In this document: positions 1 to 8,175 of the stretch, in pieces
How the letters are laid out: each line of letters starts with the position of its first letter
Numbering within the stretch: the stretch's first letter is position 1
NCBI GenBank assembly: GCA_905214925.1
Contig: CAJMOB010000014.1
Location: 1-64,000, forward strand
DNA length: 64,000 nt
Direction: 5' to 3'
Source: Scybalomonas sp905214925
Lineage (GTDB): Bacteria; Bacillota; Clostridia; Lachnospirales; Lachnospiraceae
Notes under the pieces: generated by a model
Seen by the model: only the letters and a program-made list of their open reading frames with translations
Database searches by the model: none
Told to the model about the DNA's origin: nothing
Translations under genes and position numbers: made by a program

Positions 1-1
1 T

Positions 2-91
2 GAAATAGTTTTATACTTTATCATAACAATATTATATATTAGTTTTTGCACAACAATCATTTTAAATAGATTAGATAACAAAAAAAAATAG
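2..91 (+). CDS. C-terminal end of a membrane protein, cut by the window edge
   Basis: An open frame enters from the left edge and stops at the TAG at 89-91. The 29 visible residues form one hydrophobic helix (IVLYFIITILYISF) followed by a polar, lysine-rich tail (NRLDNKKK), as in the last transmembrane helix of a multi-pass membrane protein. Too little is present to name the family. A membrane acyltransferase-like protein is one possibility, but that is a guess. A long hairpin follows at 118-173. Confidence 0.35.
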   Translation, partial: EIVLYFIITILYISFCTTIILNRLDNKKK

Positions 92-117
92 TATTACACT
101 ATGCCAATGCATCATTT

Positions 118-173
118 TCATCATAAATGATAAATGGTACTAATAAATATGTACTATTTACCGTTTATGATGA
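118..173 (+). repeat. Long near-perfect inverted repeat (hairpin)
   Basis: Arms 118-140 and 151-173 (23 nt each) pair across a 10-nt loop, TAATAAATAT. As + strand RNA there is one true mismatch and two G-U pairs. No T-tract follows, so it is an atypical terminator. It may close the transcript of the gene ending at 91, or be a small palindromic repeat element. Confidence 0.6.
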
Positions 174-258
174 AATAGCTTATTCTCTAAGTAAAAATTA
201 TTCTAAAGCAATATAGGAATACTTTATGCTTTTTATTCATTTCTAATACAATTTTAAT

Positions 259-435
259 TTAAATAATCCAACAAGTTTCTTTTATAAGATTTTCAACATC
301 GAACAGAGTATAATTTCCAGTAATCCCAATCTCTTTATGACCAGTATTTCGTCTAGTTTTTTTAGTATCGTATTTTATTATAATACTTTCATATTCTAAT
401 CTCTCTTGTAATTGTGTTTTAGTTTCTCTTGCCAT
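259..435 (-). CDS. Small hypothetical protein, 58 aa
   Basis: ATG at 435 follows a strong ribosome site (AAAGGAG, 6-7 nt before the start). The product begins MARETKTQLQERLEYES and is hydrophilic, with a basic middle (KYDTKKTRR, about residues 21-29) and an aromatic end (ETCWII). There is no membrane segment or signal peptide. I do not recognise the family; the basic stretch would suit a nucleic-acid-binding or phage/plasmid-type accessory protein, which is only inference. It is monocistronic in an otherwise empty AT-rich stretch. Confidence 0.55.
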   Translation of the reverse strand: MARETKTQLQERLEYESIIIKYDTKKTRRNTGHKEIGITGNYTLFDVENLIKETCWII

Positions 436-554
436 TTTTATTCTCCTTTCAAATTTTTAATGAATAGTTCTTTTTATTTCATAATTAAATTTGATACTTT
501 TATACCATGTGTTTTATATAGATATCTACATTAATTTTAAGACTAATAGCACAT

Positions 555-590
555 AAAAAAGGACTGGAGATGCACCTCCAGTCCTTTTTT
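555..590. terminator. Bidirectional rho-independent terminator
   Basis: The stem AAAAAAGGACTGGAG / CTCCAGTCCTTTTTT has a 6-nt loop and a T-run on either strand. It most likely ends the leftward transcript of the secreted/membrane pair at 613-1823. Confidence 0.85.
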
Positions 591-612
591 ATGCCTGTAA
601 TTTTTAGTAACA

Positions 613-957
613 CTATGTATTGTATTTCCATATTGTATAGGTTGTAGAAATTGTAATCACTAACATGCATATAGATAGTAATATACCAAATATTTTAATG
701 CTAAAATCAGTTATTATCATAATAACATAACCTAACCAAACTAAATAATAGATAGTTTGAATAATTAAAATCATTTTCAATATTATACTATATTTTTTAT
801 AATAATTAAACGATAATATGCATTGGATAATTCCGATAATTAGAGGGAACAAAAAAAACACATTTGATGTATTTGAGTTCATGAAATATTGCAATGACCC
901 TAACAACCAAATTATTCCACAAAACAATGAGCGTTTTAATATTATTATTTTATGCAT
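613..957 (-). CDS. Small four-helix membrane protein, partner of the upstream secreted protein
   Basis: 114 aa with about four hydrophobic helices (roughly residues 8-27, 33-50, 58-80 and 86-108) joined by short basic loops. There is no catalytic motif and I do not recognise the family. Its ATG shares one base with the stop of the secreted-protein gene (TAATG), so the two are translationally coupled and probably made in a fixed ratio. A similar arrangement recurs at 38135-39385. A small multi-pass protein coupled behind an exported protein resembles toxin/immunity or export-partner pairs, but this is inference from layout only. Confidence 0.7.
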   Translation of the reverse strand: MHKIIILKRSLFCGIIWLLGSLQYFMNSNTSNVFFLFPLIIGIIQCILSFNYYKKYSIILKMILIIQTIYYLVWLGYVIMIITDFSIKIFGILLSICMLVITISTTYTIWKYNT

Positions 958-1823
958 TATTGGTGGACTCCATTCATGAATGACACATCATACAAAGACC
1001 ACATAAGTGGAGCCCCTTTTACAAGTGCACTTACAGTTGCCTCTGCCATAAAAGCTCCTGTTCCTTTATTTATAGTCCAAGTCCCAGATACATGGGTTAA
1101 TTGAGAGGACGGCCATGCTGGACTATGATATGCTGAAATACTATTCATATAATCATACCATAAGGATACGCCATCTGACGGCCAATTATATGCAATTACA
1201 TATGACAATGATGATACTTGAGAATTATTATTTTCCCTATCTGTTGCTGTACACCACCCCTCTGCAGAACCACCTGAAATTAAAAACGGAATACTTAGTC
1301 CGCTGACATAAACATGTAAATTTGCACTTCTTGGTACAGCAATATTTCTTTCGATAAGTTCATTTTGTGTATTTAATGTGGCTGACATCTCTTGTATATT
1401 CTTTTTTATATCTTTACCAATTATAATGGTAAAATTATTATTGCAATCAACTTTTCTTGAACGAATACTCTCAGATTTATCCATGACTTGTACGCAGTAC
1501 GAATCATTATATTCTACAATATTACATACTAAATCTCCAGTCTTGCCAGAATAAAATTTAGCTCCAGAAATATTATTACCATCTGATGTATCAATATTTA
1601 TTTCATTTATAGGAAAGAAAAAAGATTCTTCAGAATAGTTGAAACTAATATATGTTTGGGTTATGTTTACATTAGATACAGTATCTAGTTGTTTACCAGA
1701 AAAAGAATCTAGTGTATATGATTCAAGATCCATAGTAGAATTTTCGTTTTCTGCCGCGTAGGCAGGCAAATTATATGAAAATAATAAAACTACTGTCATA
1801 AGTATTCCTATAAATTTTTTCAT
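957..1823 (-). CDS. Secreted hypothetical protein
   Basis: The start at 1823 (MKKFIGILMTVVLLF) is preferred over an upstream ATG at 1847 because AAAGGAG sits just before it. About 288 aa. A signal peptide with an AYA-A cleavage site ends near residue 24 of this start; the mature protein has no further membrane helix. The last 110 residues are rich in W, Y, S and T (SLWYDYMNSIS, HSPAWPSSQL) and look like beta-structure. I do not recognise the family. First gene of a two-gene transcript with the small membrane protein at 613-957. AT-rich codon use suits an accessory gene. Confidence 0.7.
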   Translation of the reverse strand: MKKFIGILMTVVLLFSYNLPAYAAENENSTMDLESYTLDSFSGKQLDTVSNVNITQTYISFNYSEESFFFPINEINIDTSDGNNISGAKFYSGKTGDLVCNIVEYNDSYCVQVMDKSESIRSRKVDCNNNFTIIIGKDIKKNIQEMSATLNTQNELIERNIAVPRSANLHVYVSGLSIPFLISGGSAEGWCTATDRENNNSQVSSLSYVIAYNWPSDGVSLWYDYMNSISAYHSPAWPSSQLTHVSGTWTINKGTGAFMAEATVSALVKGAPLMWSLYDVSFMNGVHQ

Positions 1824-2057
1824 GTTATTTCTCCTTTCTCTATACATTTTTTAGATATTTTGTAATTATGTTGCCTTCTACTTTAAAAACTCATTGAAAT
1901 CCCCCCCTGTATTCATTTTAATATTCATACAAGTGTTACTATATCAATATATTAACAAAAAATACAGAAAAATAAAGTATTATTTTACAAAAAACCATAT
2001 ATTTATATACCAATCTAACTATAGTAATTTTATACTATAATTTTCATGTATAATATA

Positions 2058-2216
2058 TTAATTGTCATGATTATATAGTTTATTGTACGATAAATTAAAT
2101 GGAAAATCAGCATAGTCTTGAAAAATGCTGCTATCAATTGGTTCGTTGATTTCTCTTTGTGCTATTTTAAGTACTTCTTGTCCAAAATTTGAAAAATAAT
2201 TATAAGATTTCATTAT
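2058..2216 (-). other. Doubtful short open frame, possible gene remnant
   Basis: An open frame reaches back to 2270, but that part overlaps the terminator of the next gene, so only the part from the ATG at 2216 (52 aa, MKSYNYFSNFGQEVLKIAQRE) could be real. The residue mix looks coding, but no ribosome site is visible. It may be the end of a decayed gene. The remaining 1824-2057 is AT-rich with no other signal that I can see. Confidence 0.25.
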
Positions 2217-2245
2217 ATAGCCATAAGGAAATTTTTTTACTAAAG

Positions 2246-2283
2246 AAAAAATAGAGAGGATTGTTTCCATCCTCTCTATTTTT
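2246..2283 (-). terminator. Terminator of the gltD-like gene
   Basis: The stem AATAGAGAGGAT / ATCCTCTCTATT has a short loop and a T-run in the leftward direction, 12 nt after the stop of the flavoprotein gene. Confidence 0.85.
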
Positions 2284-2294
2284 AGATACCTTTT

Positions 2295-3542
2295 TTATTT
2301 TACAGATTCCTGTAATGGAATCGAATTCTCATCTTTCATATAAGCGTCCATGGCTTCTGCTACAATTTTTGAATAAGCAACCGCTTCTACTACAGTTCTA
2401 GCTCCAAGAACAACATCTCCTGAAGCGAAAATTCCAGGAATTGTCGTCTGTCCTTTTTCATCCGTCATGAGTAAGCCGTTTTTTGTAGCTTCTAATCCAT
2501 CGGTTGTATTGACTAACTTGCTTTTTGGACCTTGGCTAACGGAAATAATAGTAGAGTCTGCTTTTACATACTCAAGTTCTTTTGAAAGTCCGATTTGCTG
2601 TCCTTCTTCATTATAGAGAATATCAGAAAATACAGGGCCATCGTCGGTAATTTCCATAATTTGCTTACAAAATTCAAAATGAGCTCCATCCATTTTCGCG
2701 TATAATACTTCGTTTTCACTTGCGTTTGGTTTGAAACGTCTTCCATACAGAGTAACTTTTGTCGCTCCATGGCGAAGAGCTGTTCTCGCAACGTCCATCG
2801 CTGAATTTCCCATTCCTATGATGGCAACGCTTTCGCCTAGATCATATACTTCTGGGTTTACTAAGTAATCGATGGCATAATGAACATTTCCAAGAGACTC
2901 TCCTTTTACTCCTAATTTTTTTGGTCTCCACACGCCTGTTCCAATGAAAATACTTTGATATCCATCACGAACTAAATCGCGGATCTCTAACGCACTACCG
3001 ATGGAAGTGTTTGGGCGGATTTTAACACCGATTTCAAGTAATTTTTTCTTATAACGTTCTAAAATTGTTTTTGGAAGTCTAAATTCTGGAATTCCATATT
3101 GCAGAACTCCTCCAATCTTCTCTTTCGCATCAAATAAAGTGACACTGTATCCTTTTTGTGTCAATAAAATAGAAATCGTAATACCAGCTGGTCCTGCCCC
3201 AATAACAGCGACTTTTTTTCCATTTGGTGCTTCACATTTAATTTTTAAATTATCAAATACGGTATTGGAAATATAATGTTCGATCGTACTAACGTATACA
3301 GAATTTCCTTTTCTTCCTAATACGCAATGTCCTTCGCATTGTTGTTCATGATCGCAAACTAAGGAACAAACTAAAGACATCGGATTGTTGGAAAATAATA
3401 ATTCGCCAGCTTCTTGTATCTTCCCTTCTTTTAATAGAGCGATCATAGTTGGCACTGGTGTGTTTATTGGACAGCCTTGTCGGCATAATGGTTTTTTACA
3501 ATTTAAGCAACGGTCTGCTTCATCTTTGATGTGAAAAGGCAT
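2295..3542 (-). CDS. gltD: NAD(P)H-dependent glutamate synthase small-subunit-like FAD oxidoreductase
   Basis: 415 aa. The N-terminus carries two cysteine clusters for [4Fe-4S] centres (CLNCKKPLCRQGC near residues 13-25 and CSLVCDHEQQCEGHC near 59-73). An FAD-binding motif (VIGAGPAG, about 111-118) and an NAD(P)-binding motif (IIGMGNSAMD, about 242) follow, with the family's closing FASGDVVLGA segment. In this family the subunit feeds electrons from NAD(P)H to a glutamate synthase large subunit, or acts in NfnB-type bifurcating enzymes. No large subunit or NfnA partner is adjacent, so the partner must be encoded elsewhere or this is a stand-alone paralogue. It has its own promoter, operator-like palindromes and terminator. 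Confidence 0.85.
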   Translation of the reverse strand: MPFHIKDEADRCLNCKKPLCRQGCPINTPVPTMIALLKEGKIQEAGELLFSNNPMSLVCSLVCDHEQQCEGHCVLGRKGNSVYVSTIEHYISNTVFDNLKIKCEAPNGKKVAVIGAGPAGITISILLTQKGYSVTLFDAKEKIGGVLQYGIPEFRLPKTILERYKKKLLEIGVKIRPNTSIGSALEIRDLVRDGYQSIFIGTGVWRPKKLGVKGESLGNVHYAIDYLVNPEVYDLGESVAIIGMGNSAMDVARTALRHGATKVTLYGRRFKPNASENEVLYAKMDGAHFEFCKQIMEITDDGPVFSDILYNEEGQQIGLSKELEYVKADSTIISVSQGPKSKLVNTTDGLEATKNGLLMTDEKGQTTIPGIFASGDVVLGARTVVEAVAYSKIVAEAMDAYMKDENSIPLQESVK

Positions 3543-3585
3543 AGCATTCCTTCCTTTCTTTTACTGCTTTTTGTTTCTGTAAAGC

Positions 3586-3614
3586 ATTATACACCTGAAA
3601 AAGCTAGTATACAA
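3586..3614 (-). promoter_or_regulatory. Promoter of the gltD-like gene with overlapping operator
   Basis: Leftward -35 TTGTAT (3609-3614) and -10 TATAAT (3586-3591) are 17 bp apart. The -35 box is part of CTTGTATACTAG, an 11/12 match to the perfect palindrome at 3680-3691, so a repressor there would block polymerase. Confidence 0.65.
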
Positions 3615-3679
3615 GTGATTCTTTTTTAACAATCTTTTCTGAACAGATAGTTGAAAAATATATGGTAATAAACGGAAAA

Positions 3680-3691
3680 CTTGTATACAAG
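3680..3691. promoter_or_regulatory. Perfect 12-bp palindrome CTTGTATACAAG (GntR-type operator candidate)
   Basis: A self-complementary site 75 bp upstream of a near-copy that covers the gltD-like promoter. A related TTGTATACAT site lies just after the -10 box of icd (53982-53997). The TTGTATACAA form is typical of GntR-family repressor sites; the regulator gene is not in this window. Confidence 0.55.
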
Positions 3692-3781
3692 TAACAATTT
3701 TTTTCGTTTTCACTTAACTTATGCCTATCACTTTCATTGGCATCACTTCCATTTCCTATCCTATATAGATAACATATTTAG

Positions 3782-4843
3782 CTATGGAATATTGGGAATG
3801 GAATAAATTAACCCAGCAAAAGAATCTGAAATATATAATGTATTTTCTTTGATCGCCAATCCAGTGGGTTTTGCAGGATAAACAGATACCGATTCATCTT
3901 CTACTTGTAAAATTGTAGAAACTGTGCCATCTTCTATTTTACGAATGGCACTATTTCCTGTATCCGCGATATAAATGCAATCATTTTTTACAACGATTCC
4001 TGTTGGAGTATCAAATCTTGCTTGTTCCGCTTTTCCATCTAAAAATCCACCAGCATATAGAGTGCTTTCTTTATAATAAGAAGCATTTCCTGCAATGGTT
4101 GTCACTTTTTCCGTTTTTAAATCGATCATACGGATTCTTTGATTTTGGCTATCCGTAATATACAACCGTTCATTATCATAATAGATTCCCATTGGAGTAT
4201 CAAATTTTGCTGTGGAACGTTTCCCATCTGCGTAACCTTTTTTTCCACCAGCATATAAACTAACGTTACCTTTTTTATCAATTTTACGAATACAATGATT
4301 CAAACTATCGGCTACATATAAGTTTCCATTCTCATCCGTTGTAATACCAGCTGGCGAGTGAAATTGACTTTCTTTTCCAGTACCATCGAAAAGACCAGCC
4401 GTTCCATTTCCTGCAAGAGTAACGACTCCTCCTTTTGTAACATAACGAATCACATGATTGTCTCGATCAGAAACGGCATATCCCTCCAAAAATTTTGTGA
4501 TTCCATAGGGAGAGTCATATTTTGCATTCTCGTTTTCACCATCAACATATCCGCCCTTTGGAAATCCGTAAACATCTTGTTTTCCTATTTTTCCGCTCAT
4601 AATTGATTTTTTTTCATCATTTATCTCATAAATAACGTTATCCCCTGTATCCGCTACCAATAGTTTTTTATCCCCTGCATATAAAAATGCAGGTTTTGAT
4701 ACTTTGATAATAGATTCTCCTACTTGATATTCCATTTTTTGTGCTGTTTCTTTCTGATTACTGCCACATCCAATGAAACTAAGGAAAAGAACCATAAGAA
4801 TGAAAAAGCATCCAATTATTTTTTTCTTTTTCCATTTCTTCAT
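3782..4843 (-). CDS. NHL-repeat beta-propeller lipoprotein
   Basis: 353 aa. The N-terminus is a lipoprotein signal with lipobox LSFIGC, so the protein is anchored outside the membrane. The rest is NHL repeats: repeated blocks of the form FDTPTGI....IYIADTGNSAIRKI, about five to six copies, which should close into a six-bladed propeller. Such propellers bind proteins, RNA or ligands and have no catalytic residues. It is the last gene of the five-gene cyclase operon, starting one base after the cyclase stop. An extracytoplasmic sensor or scaffold role feeding the CHASE2 cyclase is a reasonable inference. Confidence 0.85.
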   Translation of the reverse strand: MKKWKKKKIIGCFFILMVLFLSFIGCGSNQKETAQKMEYQVGESIIKVSKPAFLYAGDKKLLVADTGDNVIYEINDEKKSIMSGKIGKQDVYGFPKGGYVDGENENAKYDSPYGITKFLEGYAVSDRDNHVIRYVTKGGVVTLAGNGTAGLFDGTGKESQFHSPAGITTDENGNLYVADSLNHCIRKIDKKGNVSLYAGGKKGYADGKRSTAKFDTPMGIYYDNERLYITDSQNQRIRMIDLKTEKVTTIAGNASYYKESTLYAGGFLDGKAEQARFDTPTGIVVKNDCIYIADTGNSAIRKIEDGTVSTILQVEDESVSVYPAKPTGLAIKENTLYISDSFAGLIYSIPNIP

Positions 4844-4844
4844 A

Positions 4845-6659
4845 TTATTCTTCCATCAGTCCTTCCAGTTTTAATACTTCAAATCCTTCTGCTTTTCCTT
4901 TTAGCTTAATGGTATTTCCAAGGGAAGTTACTTTAATTCTTCCTTCTAATTGCTCGGCCACCGCTCGACTAATTAAAATTTGGCCAGCGGTGGCATTGGA
5001 TTCTAAGCGGGCAGCGGTATTCACGGTATCCCCTATAGCGGTATAGTCCATTCGAATTTTAGTACCAATATTACCGACAACCGCTTGTCCACAATGGACG
5101 CCGATCCCAAATCCAACGGTTCTTCCATATTTCTCAATCAACTCTTGATTTAAGGCATAGGATTCTCTTACCATATCCCATGCAGTTTTTACCGCTTGAT
5201 ATACATAGTCTTCTTGTTTGATAGGAGCATTGAAAATTGCCATAGTGGCATCGCCAACAAATTTATCTAAAGTTCCTTTATTTCGTAAAATACAGCGGCT
5301 TGTTAAATCAAAATACCGATTTAAAATTTCGACCACTTCTAATGGAGATACTACTTCGGACATAGGAGTAAACCCACGAATATCAACAAATAAAACAGCA
5401 ATATCTGTCATTTTTCCGCCTAATTCTAAATCCTCTTTGCTTTCCAAAATTTTATTGACAACCTCTGGCGCAACATAGCGCTTAAACGTATTCATAACTC
5501 GGTTTTTTTCTATCGTTTCTGCTACATAATTCCAAGCGATTGTGCCGATATAAATTATGGTGGCGGAAACAGGAATCCAAATAAGATGTAATAAATATCC
5601 TGTTTGATAAATAAAATAAGAACCTAATATTGCTCCAATTGTTACAATAATCCAAACAATGGTGCTAATTAGAACTTTTTGTTTATAAAAAAACAAAATA
5701 AGGCTAAAGCAAATGAGAAACAAAAAACAAAGTTGAATCCAGTCTGGGACTTCCTGTTTAAAATCATTACGAATAAGAGCATCCACTGCATTAGCATGAA
5801 TTTCTACCCCATACATGACTTGAGAATGATCGATTGCTGTTGTAGCGTAGTCCATAAGCCCTGGAGCATAAGCACCAATTAAGACAACACTCCCAGCAAA
5901 GATTTCAGGAGAAATGTTCCCATCTAATAGGTCGGAAAACGAAAATCCATCATAATAAGCTCCTGGTTCGCCGCTAAAGGATAAATACCACATATGGTGT
6001 TTCTCATCATAAGGCACCGTATTTAATTGTAGTTCATGCGCCTTTGCGTATAAACGATAGAGCTCATAATTGAAACTATTGACGCTTTCCCCATTTGGCA
6101 AATCAATACTATGAATTAAATGACGAATCACACCATCTTGATCATACATAGCATTAACATGGCCTTGAATACTGTTTTTTTTCAATGCTTTATAGGGTTC
6201 TTCATAACTTTCCACTCCATCATTTTTTACATAAACCATTTGATTCTCTTTTACCAATTGTGAAGTAAAGTTTACGGCAGTTGCCATAACCACATTGTCA
6301 TATTTACCAGCTTCCTTTGCTAATGCTGCATCTTCTTTTTTGGTAGTTTCTCCTGTATAAAGAACATCAATCCCGATTGCTGCGGGACGATATTTTTCCT
6401 CTTTATTTAAAATTTCAATTGCCTTTGCCATATACTCGCGACTCCATGTAGAATATGGCCCCAATTTTTCTAAACTTTTTGCATCGATTCCAATAACAAA
6501 AATATTTCCATCTAATGTACGCTTCTGTTGGTATACCATATCACTAAAGATGTTATCCACCTTATAAAAAATTCCAGTGGCAGTAATTCCTGCTAAAATA
6601 CAAGCAATAAGCAATGAGAAACTAACTTTTATCCATAGTTCTTTTTTCATCACGGTCAA
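4845..6659 (-). CDS. CHASE2-domain class III adenylate/guanylate cyclase
   Basis: 604 aa if started at TTG 6659; that start sits 5 nt after AAGGAG, while the ATG at 6650 is 14 nt away. One membrane helix (11-31), an extracytoplasmic CHASE2 sensor (about 35-300), a helical hairpin of three membrane segments (309-385) and a cytoplasmic cyclase domain (415-600). Catalytic residues look complete: metal aspartates D426 (VDIRGFT) and D470 (KFVGDA), base-selecting K466, and transition-state N547 and R551 (NTAARLE). The lysine favours ATP as substrate. It should make cAMP in response to a surface signal. It lies between a FecR-domain protein and an NHL lipoprotein in one operon with two possible cyclic-nucleotide hydrolases. 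Confidence 0.9.
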   Translation of the reverse strand: MTVMKKELWIKVSFSLLIACILAGITATGIFYKVDNIFSDMVYQQKRTLDGNIFVIGIDAKSLEKLGPYSTWSREYMAKAIEILNKEEKYRPAAIGIDVLYTGETTKKEDAALAKEAGKYDNVVMATAVNFTSQLVKENQMVYVKNDGVESYEEPYKALKKNSIQGHVNAMYDQDGVIRHLIHSIDLPNGESVNSFNYELYRLYAKAHELQLNTVPYDEKHHMWYLSFSGEPGAYYDGFSFSDLLDGNISPEIFAGSVVLIGAYAPGLMDYATTAIDHSQVMYGVEIHANAVDALIRNDFKQEVPDWIQLCFLFLICFSLILFFYKQKVLISTIVWIIVTIGAILGSYFIYQTGYLLHLIWIPVSATIIYIGTIAWNYVAETIEKNRVMNTFKRYVAPEVVNKILESKEDLELGGKMTDIAVLFVDIRGFTPMSEVVSPLEVVEILNRYFDLTSRCILRNKGTLDKFVGDATMAIFNAPIKQEDYVYQAVKTAWDMVRESYALNQELIEKYGRTVGFGIGVHCGQAVVGNIGTKIRMDYTAIGDTVNTAARLESNATAGQILISRAVAEQLEGRIKVTSLGNTIKLKGKAEGFEVLKLEGLMEE

Positions 6660-6668
6660 ATAAACTCC

Positions 6669-8174
6669 TTATTCCTTATAATTTGGGAAAAGATTATTTT
6701 TAATAGTATCCCAAATTTCTCCTAAAATTTCTTCCCACCAGCTAGGACGATTCGAAATCTCTGGTGTTTCGTCCCAAGAATCTTCTTCTACATTATCAGT
6801 ACTTGTATCAGGAGAACTTGTTATTTCTTCTGTAGATTCTTCTATAGTAGAAGAAGTGTTTTCTTCCGTAGTGTTCTCACCGGTTAGGGAGGAAGTCGTT
6901 CCTTCCTCTGATGGTTGCTTATTAGAACCAGTAGTGGACCCTTCTTCTGTTTGCTGTTGTTCAGAAGCAACCGTTGTGTCCTCTTCTTGCTGTTGTTCAG
7001 AAGTAGCCGTTGTATCCTCTTCTGGCTGTTGTTCAGGAATAGAAGGTTTTTCTTCTTCTGGCTGTTTCTCCAAGGATAAACTTGTCTCCTCTTTTGTTAG
7101 GTGTTTCTTTCGTTGTGAGTTTTTTGGTCCTTGGTTAGTTTCTTCTTTTCGATGACTTTCCGTATTTTTGTTGCCTTCTTTTATTGTATTTTTATCTACT
7201 GGTATTTCTTTATGAGAAGAAGAATTTGAAGAGATGGATGGACTGTAAAAAGAATGATTTATAGTTGTTTCTTCAGTGTTTCTATTCTCTAAGTTCCATT
7301 CATTTATTATTACTACTTCTGTTTCTTGGTTTTGGTTCTCTTCTTTTTCTACAACTCCTTTTCCTGTTTCTTGGTTTTGTTTCGTGGAATCGTCTTGTAT
7401 TTGTTTGTTAGAAGAAATATTTTCTGTTGTAAGAGAGGAAACATTTAAATTTGTTTCTTTTTGTATTCTGTTTCTCAACTGATTATCTTCTACAATTTCA
7501 GCGGCTGCAAAACTGGGAATATCTTCTTCCTTCATGGTTATTATTTTCGTTTTCACCTTTTTTTCTTGATCAAAGGCCGTACACTCTAAAATGTTTCCTG
7601 ACACTAAAAATTTAGTTGTGTTTTGGGCATTGACGGCCTCTTCTACATAGACATGTACTTTTCCTGTAAAAAGACGAATTTCTGATTTTCCATTTTTTAG
7701 TGCAGTAACAACCCCCGAAGTTCCACGGATTCCCATCGTCATAGTGGATGTTTTTACATGAAAATTTTCTTTTATTTTTAAAGGCTGTTTCACATTAAAA
7801 AATACAGTTCCAGCATCTACATAGAGAGTAATTTTCTCATTCTTTTTTTGGACTTCAACAACAGAATTTGCATCAATTTTTATAACTTTTGTATCGTCTA
7901 ATGTAATCCATGCATAACTTTCTTTGGATGTTGTAATCTGATAACCATTATACAATTTCATTTTCACATTATTAGAAATTGTATTTCCTACTGCATTTTG
8001 TACAAGAACTTCTCCTTCTATTTTCATAAGACGAATGGTTGATGCCAATTCATATCCTGTCGTATTGGGATTCTTTTCCTCTTTTGATTGAAATAATAGA
8101 AGAAAAATACCTGCTAATACGATACAAAATAAAATATTGGAGATGACAATTCCTCTCTTTTTTATTGGATTCAT
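6669..8174 (-). CDS. Membrane-anchored FecR-domain protein with repetitive acidic tail
   Basis: 501 aa. One N-terminal membrane helix (IVISNILFCIVLAGIFLLLF, about 9-28), then a FecR domain (about 45-170: IRLMKIEGEVLVQN, TMGIRGTSGVVTAL), then a long low-complexity tail rich in E, Q, S and T with about four 12-residue repeats of the EQQQEEDTTVAS type, ending in a tryptophan-rich amphipathic segment (RPSWWEEILGEIWDTI). The FecR domain is an extracytoplasmic signalling fold, and FecR proteins are often found next to CHASE2 proteins. The tail looks like a wall-spanning tether. The gene starts one base after the stop of the HD-GYP gene. No FecI-type sigma factor is adjacent, so it probably acts with the CHASE2 cyclase. 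Confidence 0.85.
   Translation of the reverse strand: MNPIKKRGIVISNILFCIVLAGIFLLLFQSKEEKNPNTTGYELASTIRLMKIEGEVLVQNAVGNTISNNVKMKLYNGYQITTSKESYAWITLDDTKVIKIDANSVVEVQKKNEKITLYVDAGTVFFNVKQPLKIKENFHVKTSTMTMGIRGTSGVVTALKNGKSEIRLFTGKVHVYVEEAVNAQNTTKFLVSGNILECTAFDQEKKVKTKIITMKEEDIPSFAAAEIVEDNQLRNRIQKETNLNVSSLTTENISSNKQIQDDSTKQNQETGKGVVEKEENQNQETEVVIINEWNLENRNTEETTINHSFYSPSISSNSSSHKEIPVDKNTIKEGNKNTESHRKEETNQGPKNSQRKKHLTKEETSLSLEKQPEEEKPSIPEQQPEEDTTATSEQQQEEDTTVASEQQQTEEGSTTGSNKQPSEEGTTSSLTGENTTEENTSSTIEESTEEITSSPDTSTDNVEEDSWDETPEISNRPSWWEEILGEIWDTIKNNLFPNYKE
6935..7072 (-). repeat. Tandem 36-bp coding repeats in the FecR protein tail
   Basis: The DNA repeats a 36-bp unit (GCTGTTGTTCAGAAG core on the + strand) encoding EQQPEEDTTATS, EQQQEEDTTVAS and EQQQTEEGSTTG plus a more diverged first copy. 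The unit is a multiple of three, so copy changes would lengthen or shorten the tether without a frameshift. Confidence 0.7.
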
Positions 8175-8175
8175 A

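Noticed and set aside
1115..1306. 63-codon rightward open frame
   Set aside because: It lies wholly inside the secreted-protein gene on the other strand and has no ribosome site.
2058..2270. 70-codon frame starting at 2270 taken as a full gene
   Set aside because: Its first codons form the stem of the gltD-like terminator; only the downstream part is kept, as a doubtful remnant.
6856..7155. 99-codon rightward frame rich in Ser, Val and Cys
   Set aside because: It is the antisense of the repetitive Glu/Gln/Thr tail of the FecR protein; the repeat keeps the opposite strand open.
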